Positions 21,932-33,475 of a stretch of 64,000 bases of DNA are shown here, in pieces. Location: the NCBI GenBank assembly GCA_032164295.1, contig JAJHTX010000004.1, positions 1,550,001-1,614,000 of the forward strand, in the 5' to 3' direction. Position 1 is the first letter of the stretch. Every line of letters starts with the position of its first letter. Source of the DNA: Inonotus obliquus (lineage: Eukaryota; Basidiomycota; Agaricomycetes; Hymenochaetales; Hymenochaetaceae). Made by a program: the position numbers and the translations under genes. The notes under the pieces are model-generated. The model worked only from the letters and a program-made list of their open reading frames with translations. It searched no databases and was not told the DNA's origin.

Positions 21932-24900
21932 AAGTTATCATTATCATCCCTGATACGGTGACATAACCCCCTTTGAACTCACTCTGATGGTTTGTCTATT
22001 ATTCCATCACGCAAACGTCGCAACTGTATGATGCTGTATGAAATGGAGCATGTAATGTAATATGTAATATGTATCCATACTTGTCCATACATGAAGATAA
22101 TCAGACTCACCCAATCTGATTTGGAAGGCATCGAAAGTCAGTATTGGGAAAGAGATTGACTTTCCGGAATATACTTCCCTTTGAGTAAATTTAGACTCTG
22201 ATGTAAACCCCCCCCCTCCTGATGGAGCGACTCTCACCGGCTAATTGTAAAATCCATAGACGAAAGTCAGTGGGTCATTCACTACCGCGCCCAATAGGAG
22301 ACTAGTAGTAATCACCGTTTGGACAATCTGATCGTAAATCCCTACCGGTAGTTGCTCAACAGAACAACCTTGAAGGCCAACAGGAAGCCCCGAGGTTGAC
22401 CGAGTAACAAGAATGATCGAGGCCAGCACATCGTCACGGCAAAGCCTAACATATAAAACAAGAGTAACTAACTTACCCTCCTTCAACGAGTCGTTTGTCC
22501 GCGGAAGTGATGCAACTGGGAATCGTCTCTAAGATAGGAGAAGGAAGAAGGAAGAAGCACGACCGCCTCCGTTAACAATCATTCGCCGGACTCAACTTCG
22601 ACACTTCGACGATACCAAGCTACCAGGCCCGAGGACAACGCCGCTACAGGGCATCGGGAAGTGAGAAGTGAGACCCACGGTAACTTGATCATCTTCACCG
22701 GGAGAAGCATGGAAGTATCGGGTCGGGATGCGTATACTACATAGTACTATCGTTCCCATCACACCCCCGTGATCGGAATGACGTTTAATTCCCGGTCTGC
22801 CCTTCGAATGTGCCGCGATCAGTGACTATAGGTCGGCGCACGAGAGTATCCACCCCGAACCATGTGATGTCAAATCTTCCATTCGTTCGACTTCAAGTTG
22901 TTCTTCGAGATTCACAGGGAGTAAAGAAATGACTCGGAGTGGGCGTGACTCGTGAGCACCTTCCCACCAATGATAGGAGGTTTAGAGCGCCACGATACAG
23001 GAGGTTCCTGGAATATAGTCTCCCAGACGGCGACAGCGTCAACTCCTTGTACTACATTGAACGCCGGAGGAACACCAGAAGCAGCCTATGTAAGAGTGTC
23101 CATAGTCCATAACCAAGGTTACCGATCAAAAGAGCAAGAGAGGTACAGACTAAGAAGGATACGCCACGGATGAATATCAGAGATATCTTGACGGAACTGC
23201 GGAGGTGTTTGATGCTTGATATTCGATACTGTATACCGGTATCACTTAGCCTAAAAAAGTATATCAAAATTAGAACACATCAGGGGCACGGGCGCAGATG
23301 CATTGATTAACCTTTCATAGGTATGTGGCTAAGGATCCTCAATCCAACATCTCCTAAATCAATCAACTGAGTGTCTTTGGGACTCGTATCAGATGCCTCG
23401 GGTGCAGAAAGGTCAAAGTGAAGAAGCTCAAATACCGCTCTGCGCATTGAATGATTTTCAAATTCACCTACGGAAAGAAGTGAGTTGGTGGGATGTTGGA
23501 CCAAAGAACAAAGATAACGACGACGACGTTCAAGAAGAATCAATCTCCTTTTCTTTTTTGTTTGATGATCGTTACCCTCCTCCTACGCTTCCAAGACTTT
23601 CTCGAGCACGTAACGATTTGAAATTTGACGCCGACTCGGGTTAGAGAAGGTTTCCAACCTCGACTTCTTTCTTTCTTCCAAGCCTACTAGTATTGTATCT
23701 GCATCTATCGTCAGTCGTCAGCCTGTGATGGAGCAACGAATGTCTCCATGGACTCACAGACTCACACAGAAGGATCCTCGGTAATCCAAAATTATACAAA
23801 GAGACATTCTTTTCTCTATGACAAGACGCATGAGAGTCTTCTGAGGCCCTTGCAAAGAGAAGCGTCGAGATCAATTAAGGATGTGGTTGCTTTCGCCCGA
23901 GAACGGGTTACCTAGAAACATCTAAATCAAATCTATCTTAGTCCAAGTACAGTACTATCGGACCAAGGAAAGGAAAGGGAATCAAACTCGCACCTGGACG
24001 TAGACCTATTACATGTACACCAAAGGAAGGGTCCACATTCACCCGAAGTAAGAATCCAAAGATGTCTCGTGAAGTAGATAGAAGCAATAGGATCAATGGC
24101 TATGTTGCTTTTGCCGGGGACTGAATGGAGACGTTGAGCTGCGCTCCAAGTCCGCACGTACGAATAAGTAGGGTTTATCGACGAGGAGAGTTACCATACT
24201 CGTAGTAATAGACACCAGGCACTGTTCATTTCAACAAGCTTCGCGAACCAAGACCAAGACGAAGTGCGAGGTATTAATGTATACAGTGCAAATAGAGGTG
24301 AGGTGACGAGGCGATGTTGTTATTCAGTTTCTTCGAAAGCTAAGTTTGATGAGGCTGTGCAATGTAATTGTATGGATGCAACGCGGCGCCGCTTGCCAAA
24401 AATGTGACTCAAAATCGAGACTCGACTTGGATGGATAAGCTCTGCACCATGAGCCATACCTGTGATAGTGAATGGAATAACACGCTGGAAGGAGTCAGAG
24501 TCATTACGGAAATGTGTACGACTCCGAGTCACTGACTCACGGCTGTTCATCCAAAGTCGTCGTTCGTGGGTGCGAGATCGGAACGGAGTCCGAGTCCGTT
24601 GCATTTATGAGTCAATCCAGTACATGAGTACATACACTTTTCATTCGGGAGCCAGGACGGATATCGTGAGGTTTATTGGTTTTTTACGCACGTTCATTCG
24701 CGTTTCATTCGTAGAATGCATACCTTTTCCACCTTTCGCCGGGTCAGGTCGGAGCCAAAAAAAAAGCATGTGAACGAGGTATAAGGCGAAAGGCGAAAGC
24801 GGCAACATCCGGTTATAGAAGAGAAAGAGAAGCTCCGTCGGTTGCGGTTGTCGGTGGAAATGTGCGTGTGGAAAATGCAACGTGTCATGTGTACGATAAG

Positions 24901-26322
24901 ACATGTCTATCCGAGTCGGGGCGTACATGTCGCGCCGCCTACTGCCGTGCCATAGGACGGTAGTTGTCCAGGACAACATAGCACATAGCGCATAGCCGAG
25001 GCGTGCACTACACTGTCTCCTGTCCATGTCCACTGTAAACGCTGCGCGCGTGAATGCGTAAAATGACTCTGGAGAGTTCCCGCTGCGGCGCAGGTAACGC
25101 CATATTATGCATGCATGCACGAGTCCGAAGTCTTCCTCTTGGAAATCCGAGAAGCGAACGAAGGGCGCAGTGCATACTACCATGTGCGCAGTAATGAATA
25201 GAATAGCGTCGAGCTTGTCCTTACGTTATGCCGAGTCGGGGGTTGAGTGTATATTGGGTATTTGACCCAATTTGGTCACTGTCCAATCGCGGGTCTGACC
25301 AAAGGTGGAGAGTTCTTACTCGGTCCACTCGGTTTTCCGATTCTGCCATGCATATGCTCGCCTCTCGGCAACTGCGATGCCCTTCTAGTCCTATCTCTCT
25401 CTATTGCACTGCTTGAGCTCGCACACCCACGTCTTTATTAGCCACATATATCTATATTTCTTCTTCAATTAAATTGGTACACCTATACTTGTCTTCTTTA
25501 TAATGCAATCGTCGTAACAGTCGTCAATGCGGAAATTGGGGCAATGAATGCGGAAATGAAGGGGTAAAGGGCTACAATTGCAGAGGGGGAGTTGCCATCT
25601 CAGCTGAGGCAGAAGCAAACAGAAAAAAAATATTGAACTCGTCAAAATAGGCAAGGAAGGTCAAAATAGGCAAGGAAGGTGTGACATAAGGAAGCCTAAG
25701 AAAAGGGGCGTCCCAACTGAGGCCTCAGCGCGTGAAAAGGGTGAACCGGGACGCCAGAATGGAGAGAAAAGATTAAAATGAGTTGCGGTGTAAAAGAAGT
25801 AAAGTACAGACAGCAAGATAATGAGGACCTGGGAAGTGGGGTGAATTGCAAGAGACGGTGAGAAAAGAAATTGTATCAAGAGCACAAAGAGAAGTTTTTA
25901 ACGGGCAGAGAAGAAATCGCATATTTTGATGTTGATGAAGAGAACCCAATGGGCTGCGATTGTGATCAATGTGCGGCATGTCATTGCCGCAAGGAAGTAG
26001 ATGGTATCGAAGAACAGCGAAAGGAAGTATAGTCCTTTAGCTTGACTCGTCCGCTAGGTGTGAAGCATCACAGACAGAAGCGTCGGTGTCAGAAACCAAG
26101 AAGCTGGTCCCATCAAATTGCGAGTGAAGGCCTCGCTCGTTCGATGTATGCTTATCCGCGAAACAACAAAAGTGTGTCGACAACGTCGGTGTGTCGTTGT
26201 GTCCTAGGCTAGCACCACGTCGGCTAGCAGTCTGAAACGACGTTTAGGAACTTGAAAGAGTCCGAGCGCTCAAGCAAAACTGTCTGGCGCGGATCGTCCA
26301 ATTCAAAGATCGACGTAGCGCG
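21932..26322. other. 4.4 kb without a recognisable gene
   Basis: Left half is the rest of duplication unit B, including a 1.07 kb segment absent from unit A. About 24300-26300 has only short open frames. The longest, 24641-25183 on the minus strand, shows no motif. Around 24500-24600 GAGTC/GACTC words are dense. Nothing further supported. Confidence 0.45.
25641..25678. repeat. Perfect 19-bp tandem duplication
   Basis: The 19-base unit GTCAAAATAGGCAAGGAAG occurs twice back to back without a mismatch, followed by GT. It lies in a gene-free stretch; no function is suggested. Confidence 0.9.
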
Positions 26323-27144
26323 TCACCCATCGTACCGCGACATGAATTCCTCAATCTGCTGCCAGTCGATAATCGTCTCCTCGGAGGGAGAGGTCAGAAA
26401 CACCGCGGGAGACTCCTCAATGTCCATCTCTGCGTCAAACGGGAATTGCTTCGATAATCTTGTTGGTCTGAATTCAGACTGAGAATTCCGAGAAGGTAGA
26501 GACGCTGACGATAGAGGACTAGCGCTCATCGCCTCTTCATAGGAGGGAGGCGGGGTAAGGTCCTTTACGTTAAGTCGTAGAGGAGGGGTGGATTTGAGCG
26601 GCAGGGTTGGCGGCAGGGCGGACGTTGTGGAGTAGGGTGAGCAAGGTTGACTCGTAGGCAGTGTAGGTAATGGACGGGGTCCACGAGGCTTGCCAATGCT
26701 ACTGCGCTTACAACGCTCGGATGGATCCCGTTCCGTTGGGCTGGTACGGTTGACGAAGGAGGAAGAAGAAGCCATGGATGACCAAGATGTGCGACTTGAG
26801 CTAGATTCTGCGGGTGAAATGGGAGAGACGAGCGCGTCCTCGTCATCAAAGTCGTGAGCACGGTCCTCTAGATCCAGAGAGGAGTCATCCGAGCAAATAG
26901 AGGAGGTGGACCAGATTGAAGCCGGACGTGGTCTCGGGCTGAGGTAGCTTGAGGAGGAAGCGCAAAGTGCGTCGGAGGGATGAAGAAGAGTGTCGAGCTC
27001 GTTATGAGCAAAGTTGTAGTAAGAGTACGGGTCGTAAGAGACTGAGATTGTTGGAGGGTAAGCCATTGTGTGATAAGCGGGGGGAGGGCAGATGGGAAGG
27101 GGTGAAAGGATGTTGTATTTGTAGGAGAGGGGAGGCGCAGTCAT
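26323..27144 (-). CDS. Serine/proline-rich protein with PPxY motif, function unknown
   Basis: Single exon of 273 residues from the first in-frame ATG. Ser- and Pro-rich, largely disordered in appearance, with a Tyr-rich N-terminal part (SVSYDPYSYYNF), an acidic block (SLDLEDRAHDFDDEDALVSP), proline repeats, and PPPSYEEA near residue 210, a PPxY motif of the type bound by WW domains such as those of Nedd4/Rsp5 ligases. It ends with an acidic helix-like segment (IIDWQQIEEFMSRYDG). It shares a 149 bp promoter region with the divergent methyltransferase gene. No enzyme domain seen; adaptor or arrestin-related roles are only guesses. Confidence 0.72.
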   Translation of the reverse strand: MTAPPLSYKYNILSPLPICPPPAYHTMAYPPTISVSYDPYSYYNFAHNELDTLLHPSDALCASSSSYLSPRPRPASIWSTSSICSDDSSLDLEDRAHDFDDEDALVSPISPAESSSSRTSWSSMASSSSFVNRTSPTERDPSERCKRSSIGKPRGPRPLPTLPTSQPCSPYSTTSALPPTLPLKSTPPLRLNVKDLTPPPSYEEAMSASPLSSASLPSRNSQSEFRPTRLSKQFPFDAEMDIEESPAVFLTSPSEETIIDWQQIEEFMSRYDG

Positions 27145-27293
27145 ACCGTCAAGCACGGACGGAGGGACAAAAGAGAAGGCAGCCCAATAATTTTAATTTA
27201 CCGCTCCTGGCACTAAGTTACTAGCTTCATTACATAATCGAGCACCGATCGGCCTTCTACGTGTCCTCTCTCCTTTTCCGGTAGTTGTCTGCT

Positions 27294-29022
27294 ATGGATA
27301 TCGTACAGTCAGACAACGACGCATTCAGCCTGCTCGGTGAATACGACCGACTACTTCCGCCCCAGCCACAGTCGCAAAGAGACATTATTACCCAACTCGA
27401 CTTTCCTCATGCTGACTCAACAGACTTGGTCAACGTCGTCCTCCGAGTAGACGCGTCACCAGGTAATATTATCCCATCCATCCCTTTGACCATTTACCTA
27501 ACCACTTCGGTACTCAGGTTGCGGAGGCATGGCGTGGCCAGCAGGAAAAGTCTTTATTATTCCAATTTTCCCTCTTGTCTTCTCGCCGACTTAGTCCACA
27601 TTATTTCCACCCGATCGCCTCCCAGGTCCTCAGCTGTTATGTCGCCCGTCGCGCGCGAAGCCTAGTCGCTGGCAAGTCTGTCATCGAACTCGGCAGTGGC
27701 ACTGGACTAGTCGGTCTCGTTGCTGCGTCAGCCGGAGCAAATCACGTCTGGATTACTGATCAATCGTCTGTCCATTCATTTCCGATTACACAATCCTCAC
27801 TCTCACCCGCCACCATTAGTCCGTTGCTTGATATTATGCGCGCAAATGTCGTGGGAAACGGACTCGGAGAAATAGTCGATGTCGTTGAATATAACTGGTT
27901 AATTGATCTCATATATTCCTCGTCCAGAGTGCTCACATCCGACTATATATCGCAGGGGATCTCCAAAGCCGGACGAGCTACCTTCCAACGCCGATATCAT
28001 TCTCGCAGCTGATTGCGTCTACTTTGAGGTTAGTTACAAATTACAGCTGTTATCCGATCCATTTCTAACTTCATTCCTTGCGTATTTACTTATGTATGGA
28101 ATTCTCCAATGTCATCTTCCATGGAATATAGCCCGCATTTCCACTTCTCGTAACGACGCTATGTGATTTAGCACCGTTATCCGGTCCGGGTGCAGAAGTC
28201 CTATTCTGCTATAAGAAGAGAAGAAAGGTACGGCGGACGAATCAAAATTCATAGCAGCGGCACACACGCGAGCGCGGGATGCTTTGCACTGCATCATCAA
28301 TCAACCCGAGATCTCCTTGCCCATGCAATGTCGATCTCGGATTGGATTACGCGAAGCGCCCGCTGCTCGCGCATACTCCCTTTTTTTTCAAATTCATCGA
28401 GTCGAGTGATGCAATGGGACGGACATTAATGATTTTCGACCTTTTTTTTCTTTGGCAGGCAGACAAACGATTCTTTGCTCAGTTGAAAAAACACTTTGAG
28501 TGGAAACAGGCACGTACCTTTTTTTCATCAGTTCAGATTGTTCCTTTTGTATTGTATGATGTGTCCTTTGCTCTTCACCCCTCTTTCACGAAACCGGTTC
28601 ATGCAACGGTTGCCTTTAGACCCGTCTGTGACATGTTTCATCTCGCGCCTTGCGCTCGGGATTTTCAACTTTGCGGAGGGGGAAGCATTGACGGGGCGGA
28701 AATAGTCCACATTCGCAATCCGCAATCGTGGTTGATTGTATTCTTTCTTGCTCGTCATGGGGCGGCGACGGCAATAGTCATCGGGACCACTTTGCCTTGT
28801 CTTACGTTCGCAAATGGCCTGCTTCGGATATATTGCAATGTTATGCCCCATTCGAAGAGATCTTCATTCTTACTCACCATCTACGCCACTTTTCTACCCA
28901 AGGCCAAGGAAGCATAAACGGAGCTGACATGATAAATCACTACACAGGTTGACGATGATCCAGACTATCCGGTTTATTCGCGGGAGGCAATTTCGCTCCT
29001 GCGTTTAAAAAGAATACGTTGA
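27294..29022 (+). CDS. Protein-lysine methyltransferase, EFM6/METTL21 type
   Basis: SAM-dependent enzyme of the seven-beta-strand class; yeast Efm6 methylates elongation factor 1A. Exons 27294-27462, 27518-27549, 27626-27765, 27820-27897, 27956-28028, 28132-28227, 28459-28509, 28948-29022; 237 residues. Seen: CGGMAWPAGK, the SAM-binding loop VIELGSGTGLVGLVAA (near 85-100), ITDQSPLLDIMRANV, NADIILAADCVYFEPAFPLL, VLFCYKKRRKADKRFF and the end YPVYSREAISLLRLKR. Introns 6 (231 bp) and 7 (438 bp) are long for this window. Intron 7 keeps the DDDPDYPVY block only with a GC donor (gcacgt). A GT alternative one codon on (28514 to the AG ending 28962) also stays in frame but drops that block. Orthology to Efm6 rather than another METTL21 member is likely but not certain. 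Confidence 0.85.
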
Positions 29023-32000
29023 CAATTCCTCGTCCATTATGCAAGGTGGTCCGTGAAACTCGTCCTGATTTAGTGGGGCAGGACATGGATGCTATAATGC
29101 GTCCGAATCATGGTTGGGTGGGCCTTTTTTTTTTGGTATGTGTATATCAGTTTTCATATAAGAGGAAATCGAAGAGAAGAACGGAATCAAAGGAAAGGGG
29201 CAAGAGACAAGAATACAGGACGACAATTGAATAGGCATGTATAGGTATAGAGCGCTAGGACGCAAGTGTACCATTCAAGACAAATGACAATATATTGTCG
29301 CCCATACCATACTAACTACCTCATGCCATTCAGTCAGGCAAAGAAGAAGTTCGTTAGGACCTGATACTTTCGACCGATTAAGCGCTTTCATCAACCTGAA
29401 TGCTGCAATACATTGCCCAGTATCCTGTTCGATATTTTACACCGGAAGGCTGTGTGATGGGTTCTATGAATACTACTAGCCCATGTCCTTGTATAGAGTA
29501 CGTATGTACGTACGTACATACGGCGAATAATCAATCCGACAATACTAATCCGACGTGTCCGGCGCCGCTGCCAGTGTACTGTACGAAGCGCTACGATAGT
29601 ACTACATAGTACTAGTGAGGAAAAGGAATAATAACATGCTTTTGTGCTTCTCGCACATGAGAATGCGAATACTTACTCTTTTGATTTTTTTGGATGGCGC
29701 CGAGATCACAGCTTTTGCCAGTAGGCGCTATCGACATTTGACATATACATAAAGGTATTCGGGATCTCGTTTATTCTGCCTTTTCACCTTTTTCTTTATT
29801 CTCTCATACTCATACTAGAAGCTTAGAATTACTGGTTCTACGGCGTCCGATTCAAGACGCGAGACGCGGAAGAAGCTTTAATGCAATACTGATTCTTCAC
29901 TTCCGCTCCGTAAGACACGGGAGAATACGAGAATACGAGAACACGAGATTACTACATATTACCACATATGACCACATATTACTACATAATACTCTTTATC
30001 TCCGACTATCCAACTTTCCGTACATGCAAGTTTGGTCTACCTACCTATTTTCCGAGTCGAAGGTCGAAGGACCTGAGCGTGAAATAACTGAGATGAGATG
30101 GGAGGGGCGCTCAGGTACACAAGGACCGGGCCTAGAGGGCCAGTGCCCAGTAAAGGGACAAAGGGACAACGGAGCGAAGGGACTAATATTTACTCTATGT
30201 ACATATATACACATATGCATATATGAATGATACATGCGGATATTGACCCACTAGTACCTAGCCCCTCTCCTCTCACCTTTGACCTGCTAATTTCGATTTA
30301 TAATTGCTATCGATGTGAGGAATGTGAGGAATGTGAGAATAGGACTCACCGCGGACATATACATAGACGCTTGAGTACGTGTACATGACGAGACCAAAAT
30401 CTGAAGACACCGATCCATATGCTAACTTGACTTGAATGCATAATGCACATCCATCTCGACCAATCCTATATTTCGTCGTTATTAGTATACGGCACGCGTC
30501 TCGCGCTCGGCTCCTCTCGTAGTCTATAGAACCTCTCGAAGGGACGAAGGGAAGCACATTCTCGTCACCCGTGGATGCTGAACCTCCGTGAGTTAAGGAG
30601 TCTTGTAAATCTCCGACCCTCTTACTTGCACTGTAGATCCTTTTTGAGCGGTTTCGGCATCGTCACTTATAACCGAACCGTCCTTGTCAATTTGGTTTGA
30701 ATGCCGGAGAGACCAATTCACCGACCGATAGCCGACAACCGACAACCGCGGCTACTATTCCCGTCAATTCGATACCATACCATAAGTACATGTACAAGGC
30801 GGCTATGGTTTTTAAAGTTCTATGATGCTAGGTGAGACTCGACGCATCGGTTTCAAGACGGACTTGAACTTCTTCCCAGTCTCTTATCTCTACTCCGAAT
30901 TCTAGTCTCCGACGAATCAGGAAATAAAGCTCAATACTAACGGCACTCGGAAGGAACGACAAGGACGGGAAGAAGGAGTAGCATAGGAGTTAGAATAATG
31001 TAAGAAATGTCTTTCTCCAGTTATCGGTCGGAGGTAGCACTTTGAAAAACGGATGTCCGTTCACCTCGCGGCCGGGTTTCGATTCTTTCGACGTCATGCG
31101 CATATAGTCGGATGGAATAAGAACAGGCCGCGAGGAGCGAGTAGCAAATGAGATCGACTTCTCCGGCGATACTACTCCTTTCACGCATCCACCAAATCTG
31201 TTTCCTAAATCTGGATAAATGCGAATGCACTGAGGAATCGGGCTCTTCAGGGGCCTCGAATACTTTCCCTCTCTGGTTATGGTGCACGTGTAACCTGCTT
31301 CCGTCGACGTTTGCTCCTTGGCCGACACCAGCGGGTAAGATTCTTCTAGACAAATATCAACTGTATTGCTAATTCGTCTCAGTAACGGTCGTGTGCAAGG
31401 TTATATCGCGCAACTCACCCAGGCTTATTGCACTAACGTCCTTGTTAGGTAGCAATGGTTCGGCCACTTGGCGGATGTAGGCCCAGTCCCATGAGCTTCC
31501 CGCTTCTAATTGTGTGCTGTAAATACTTCATAGCAACCTATTTCGCATCTGAACTGAGATTACTATCGGAACCTGCTTGCGCACTCCTCATGTTTTTAGC
31601 CCGCGGTTTTCGGTATAGGTTGCGGCGAAAGCTCATTTTCGTAAAGCTTCGTTCATTCTGGTCGACTCGCGTTACACGCGCCACTCGAACTGGTCGGCGC
31701 CCGCCACACACTGCCACACATTGGCAAGTATGCCAAGGTCCTAAAAAGTCTGCAAATAATGGAACTCCAAAGCCATCTCCGATATCCATCTCTTCCCTTC
31801 CGTTTGAGTGTGCGCGCGCCTCGGTTACAAGCGGTAAAGACTCAGAAGAAGAGTCCGAAGCCCTATGAAGTGCGGCATCAGCGCTTGCTACGGAAACGAT
31901 CGAACTCCCCGGCTTGGCGGCACGTACGCTACGTGTACGATATTGCGGGCGATTGTTTGCTAGAATGGATGCTTACTTCTCAGGTTACGGCAGTGTGCGA

Positions 32001-32868
32001 AAAAATACCCAGAAGCCGATTTCTGAGAATGCAATACATGCGGACATATGTAGGGGATGGTTGGGGAACATTACGATGATTAGGAAGCCTCGACCGCCAA
32101 GAGCGCACGCAGGAATTGTACGAGATTTGCCGTCTGCAGGTATCGAGATGTTTAAATGCCTCCGTGAGAACTGGCAGCTGGCAGAGCCGGGGCATGAGAG
32201 CTCTCCGAAAGCCAAGCGTTTCCATGCCCCATTGGCCATTGAAATTGACTGATCGCGACGTTGGTTTTATAAACTGCACAAGCCGATGCGAGCTGCGACG
32301 AAGCACTAAGTCTATGTAATTCTGGCGATGAATAGAAGGACAAGACCAGCGGCGTTCTGGACTTTTCGGCTGAGTTACGCGTTTATTGTATGCCGCTATT
32401 TCGACGTCGATAGAAATGCCACGACTTTGAGGTGTCTCATTTGTTCTTTCTTGTCGGAACGGAAGGAAGTTCCATTTCATCGACATTTAACGGAAGCGAT
32501 CTGGTGAACGAGATAAATCAAGATGTCTCGTTGTGTATCTCGGCGTGTATGTTCGTTAGAATCCGTCTCTTGTTTCATAATAAACGAAGCGTAACCATGG
32601 TCTCTTTGTTTGAGTTGAATAGTTGTGCATGCGGTGATTCTATATAGATGCTGGTGAAAATTGAAATATACATGTCTTTGTGTTCGATGAAATGGCGGGT
32701 GAGATAAAACGACACCAGAACTCACAATTGTACTAAAACAACGATACACGGATACGCCATGCTTAGATAGATGCCTTCTATTCTTTTTTACTTGCGTCAG
32801 TGTCGGGTATTGTTTTGAGCTGTTTCCGTGTTGGTCAAAACGATTCCAGAAAACTCAATCCTTGGAGC
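29023..32868. other. 3.8 kb without a recognisable gene
   Basis: Lies between the EFM6-like gene and BOL3. Open frames at about 31455-31868 (plus), 31914-32252 (plus) and 30990-31353 (minus) lack known motifs and could not be spliced into a convincing protein. It includes short tandem repeats near 29.9 kb and a palindromic ACGTACGTAC run near 29.5 kb. Confidence 0.45.
29921..29952. repeat. Short imperfect 8-bp tandem repeat
   Basis: Four 8-base units in a row: GAGAATAC twice, then GAGAACAC and GAGATTAC. It is followed to about 29990 by a TACATATTAC/CACATATGAC pattern. Intergenic; probably slippage-made. Confidence 0.8.
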
Positions 32869-33292
32869 TCATACCTGTAACCCATGAATACCATCAATCT
32901 CCTCCTTCAGTGTTTTATTCACAAGCCGATGTTGTTGCACCATTGGAATATTTGCAAAAGCCTCGCTAGCAATTGTTATTGCGTAGAACGTGCCACATCC
33001 ACCTAGAAGGTCGAGAGAAAAAAAGTCAGCATATGGAAGGAAGCAATAAGACGGCTTTGAATTGGAGAGAAAGGGAAAACTAGCCTGAAACATCTTGGAC
33101 TTGTAGTCGTGAAGGTTTGAAACGTTCTTGTAACTTTGAATATATCAAACGTTCTCCTTCGAGTTGAACTTCCTCTGACTCCGTTTTAGTGGAGTAGCTA
33201 CGCGGGAACGATCGTCGACCGACAATCGGTAAATTTTGTTGTCGTCGGCATTGGCTTGTCGAATAAAGGATAGCTCTCGTTGCCCGATGCAT
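32869..33292 (-). CDS. bol3: Mitochondrial BolA-like protein (BOL3 type)
   Basis: Late-acting factor in mitochondrial iron-sulfur cluster delivery. Minus-strand exons 33292-33085 and 33002-32869; 113 residues. An Arg/Ser-rich N-terminus without acidic residues for about 35 residues fits a matrix presequence. The BolA fold follows: LIYSKLQERFKPSRLQVQDV, SGGCGTFYAITIASEAF, MVQQHRLVNKTLKEEI and GIHGLQV at the end. The invariant SGGCG is formed across the intron, whose donor is GC (gctagt). With any GT donor nearby the frame closes with a stop. It is divergent from COX15 with 183 bp between start codons. Confidence 0.94.
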
Positions 33293-33475
33293 CGTGTGTG
33301 TTCAAGCAAAACGCTCGACGCAGTCTCTCAAAACTGCACAACGACATCAGCGAATGAGGATCCTTGGCTGACAAAGAGAACCTCGAAAAAAGGTTGCGGG
33401 CGGTCACGGGACTCGAAACGGCCAGTCCCGATACCGTGTCCTCTCCTGCATTTCGTCCACTGTTCACCGGCAGCC

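Larger units (their letters stand above)
21015..24280. repeat. Segmental duplication, unit B (about 3.3 kb)
   Basis: Partner of unit A. It carries copy B of the small-protein gene and the same flanking blocks in the same order. It is longer because about 1.07 kb (22410-23475) has no counterpart in unit A. Edges are approximate, judged from shared blocks such as GTGGCAGTGC on the left and TTTCAACAAGCTTCGCGAA on the right. Confidence 0.82.

Noticed and set aside
22410..23475. Transposable element
   Set aside because: I saw no terminal inverted repeats, target-site duplication or transposase frame, so it is listed only as a segment unique to unit B.
24641..25183. 180-residue open frame on the minus strand
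   Set aside because: No motif, overlapping frames are equally open, and no splice partner fits. Not supported as a gene.
28279..28917. Apparent 212-residue open frame on the plus strand
   Set aside because: It runs through exon 7 of the EFM6-like gene and its flanking introns. Only 28459-28509 is coding.
29480..29530. Palindromic TACGTACGTAC run as an origin or binding site
   Set aside because: A simple alternating repeat; a similar run lies in the TAD1 intron near 18181-18193. No further support.
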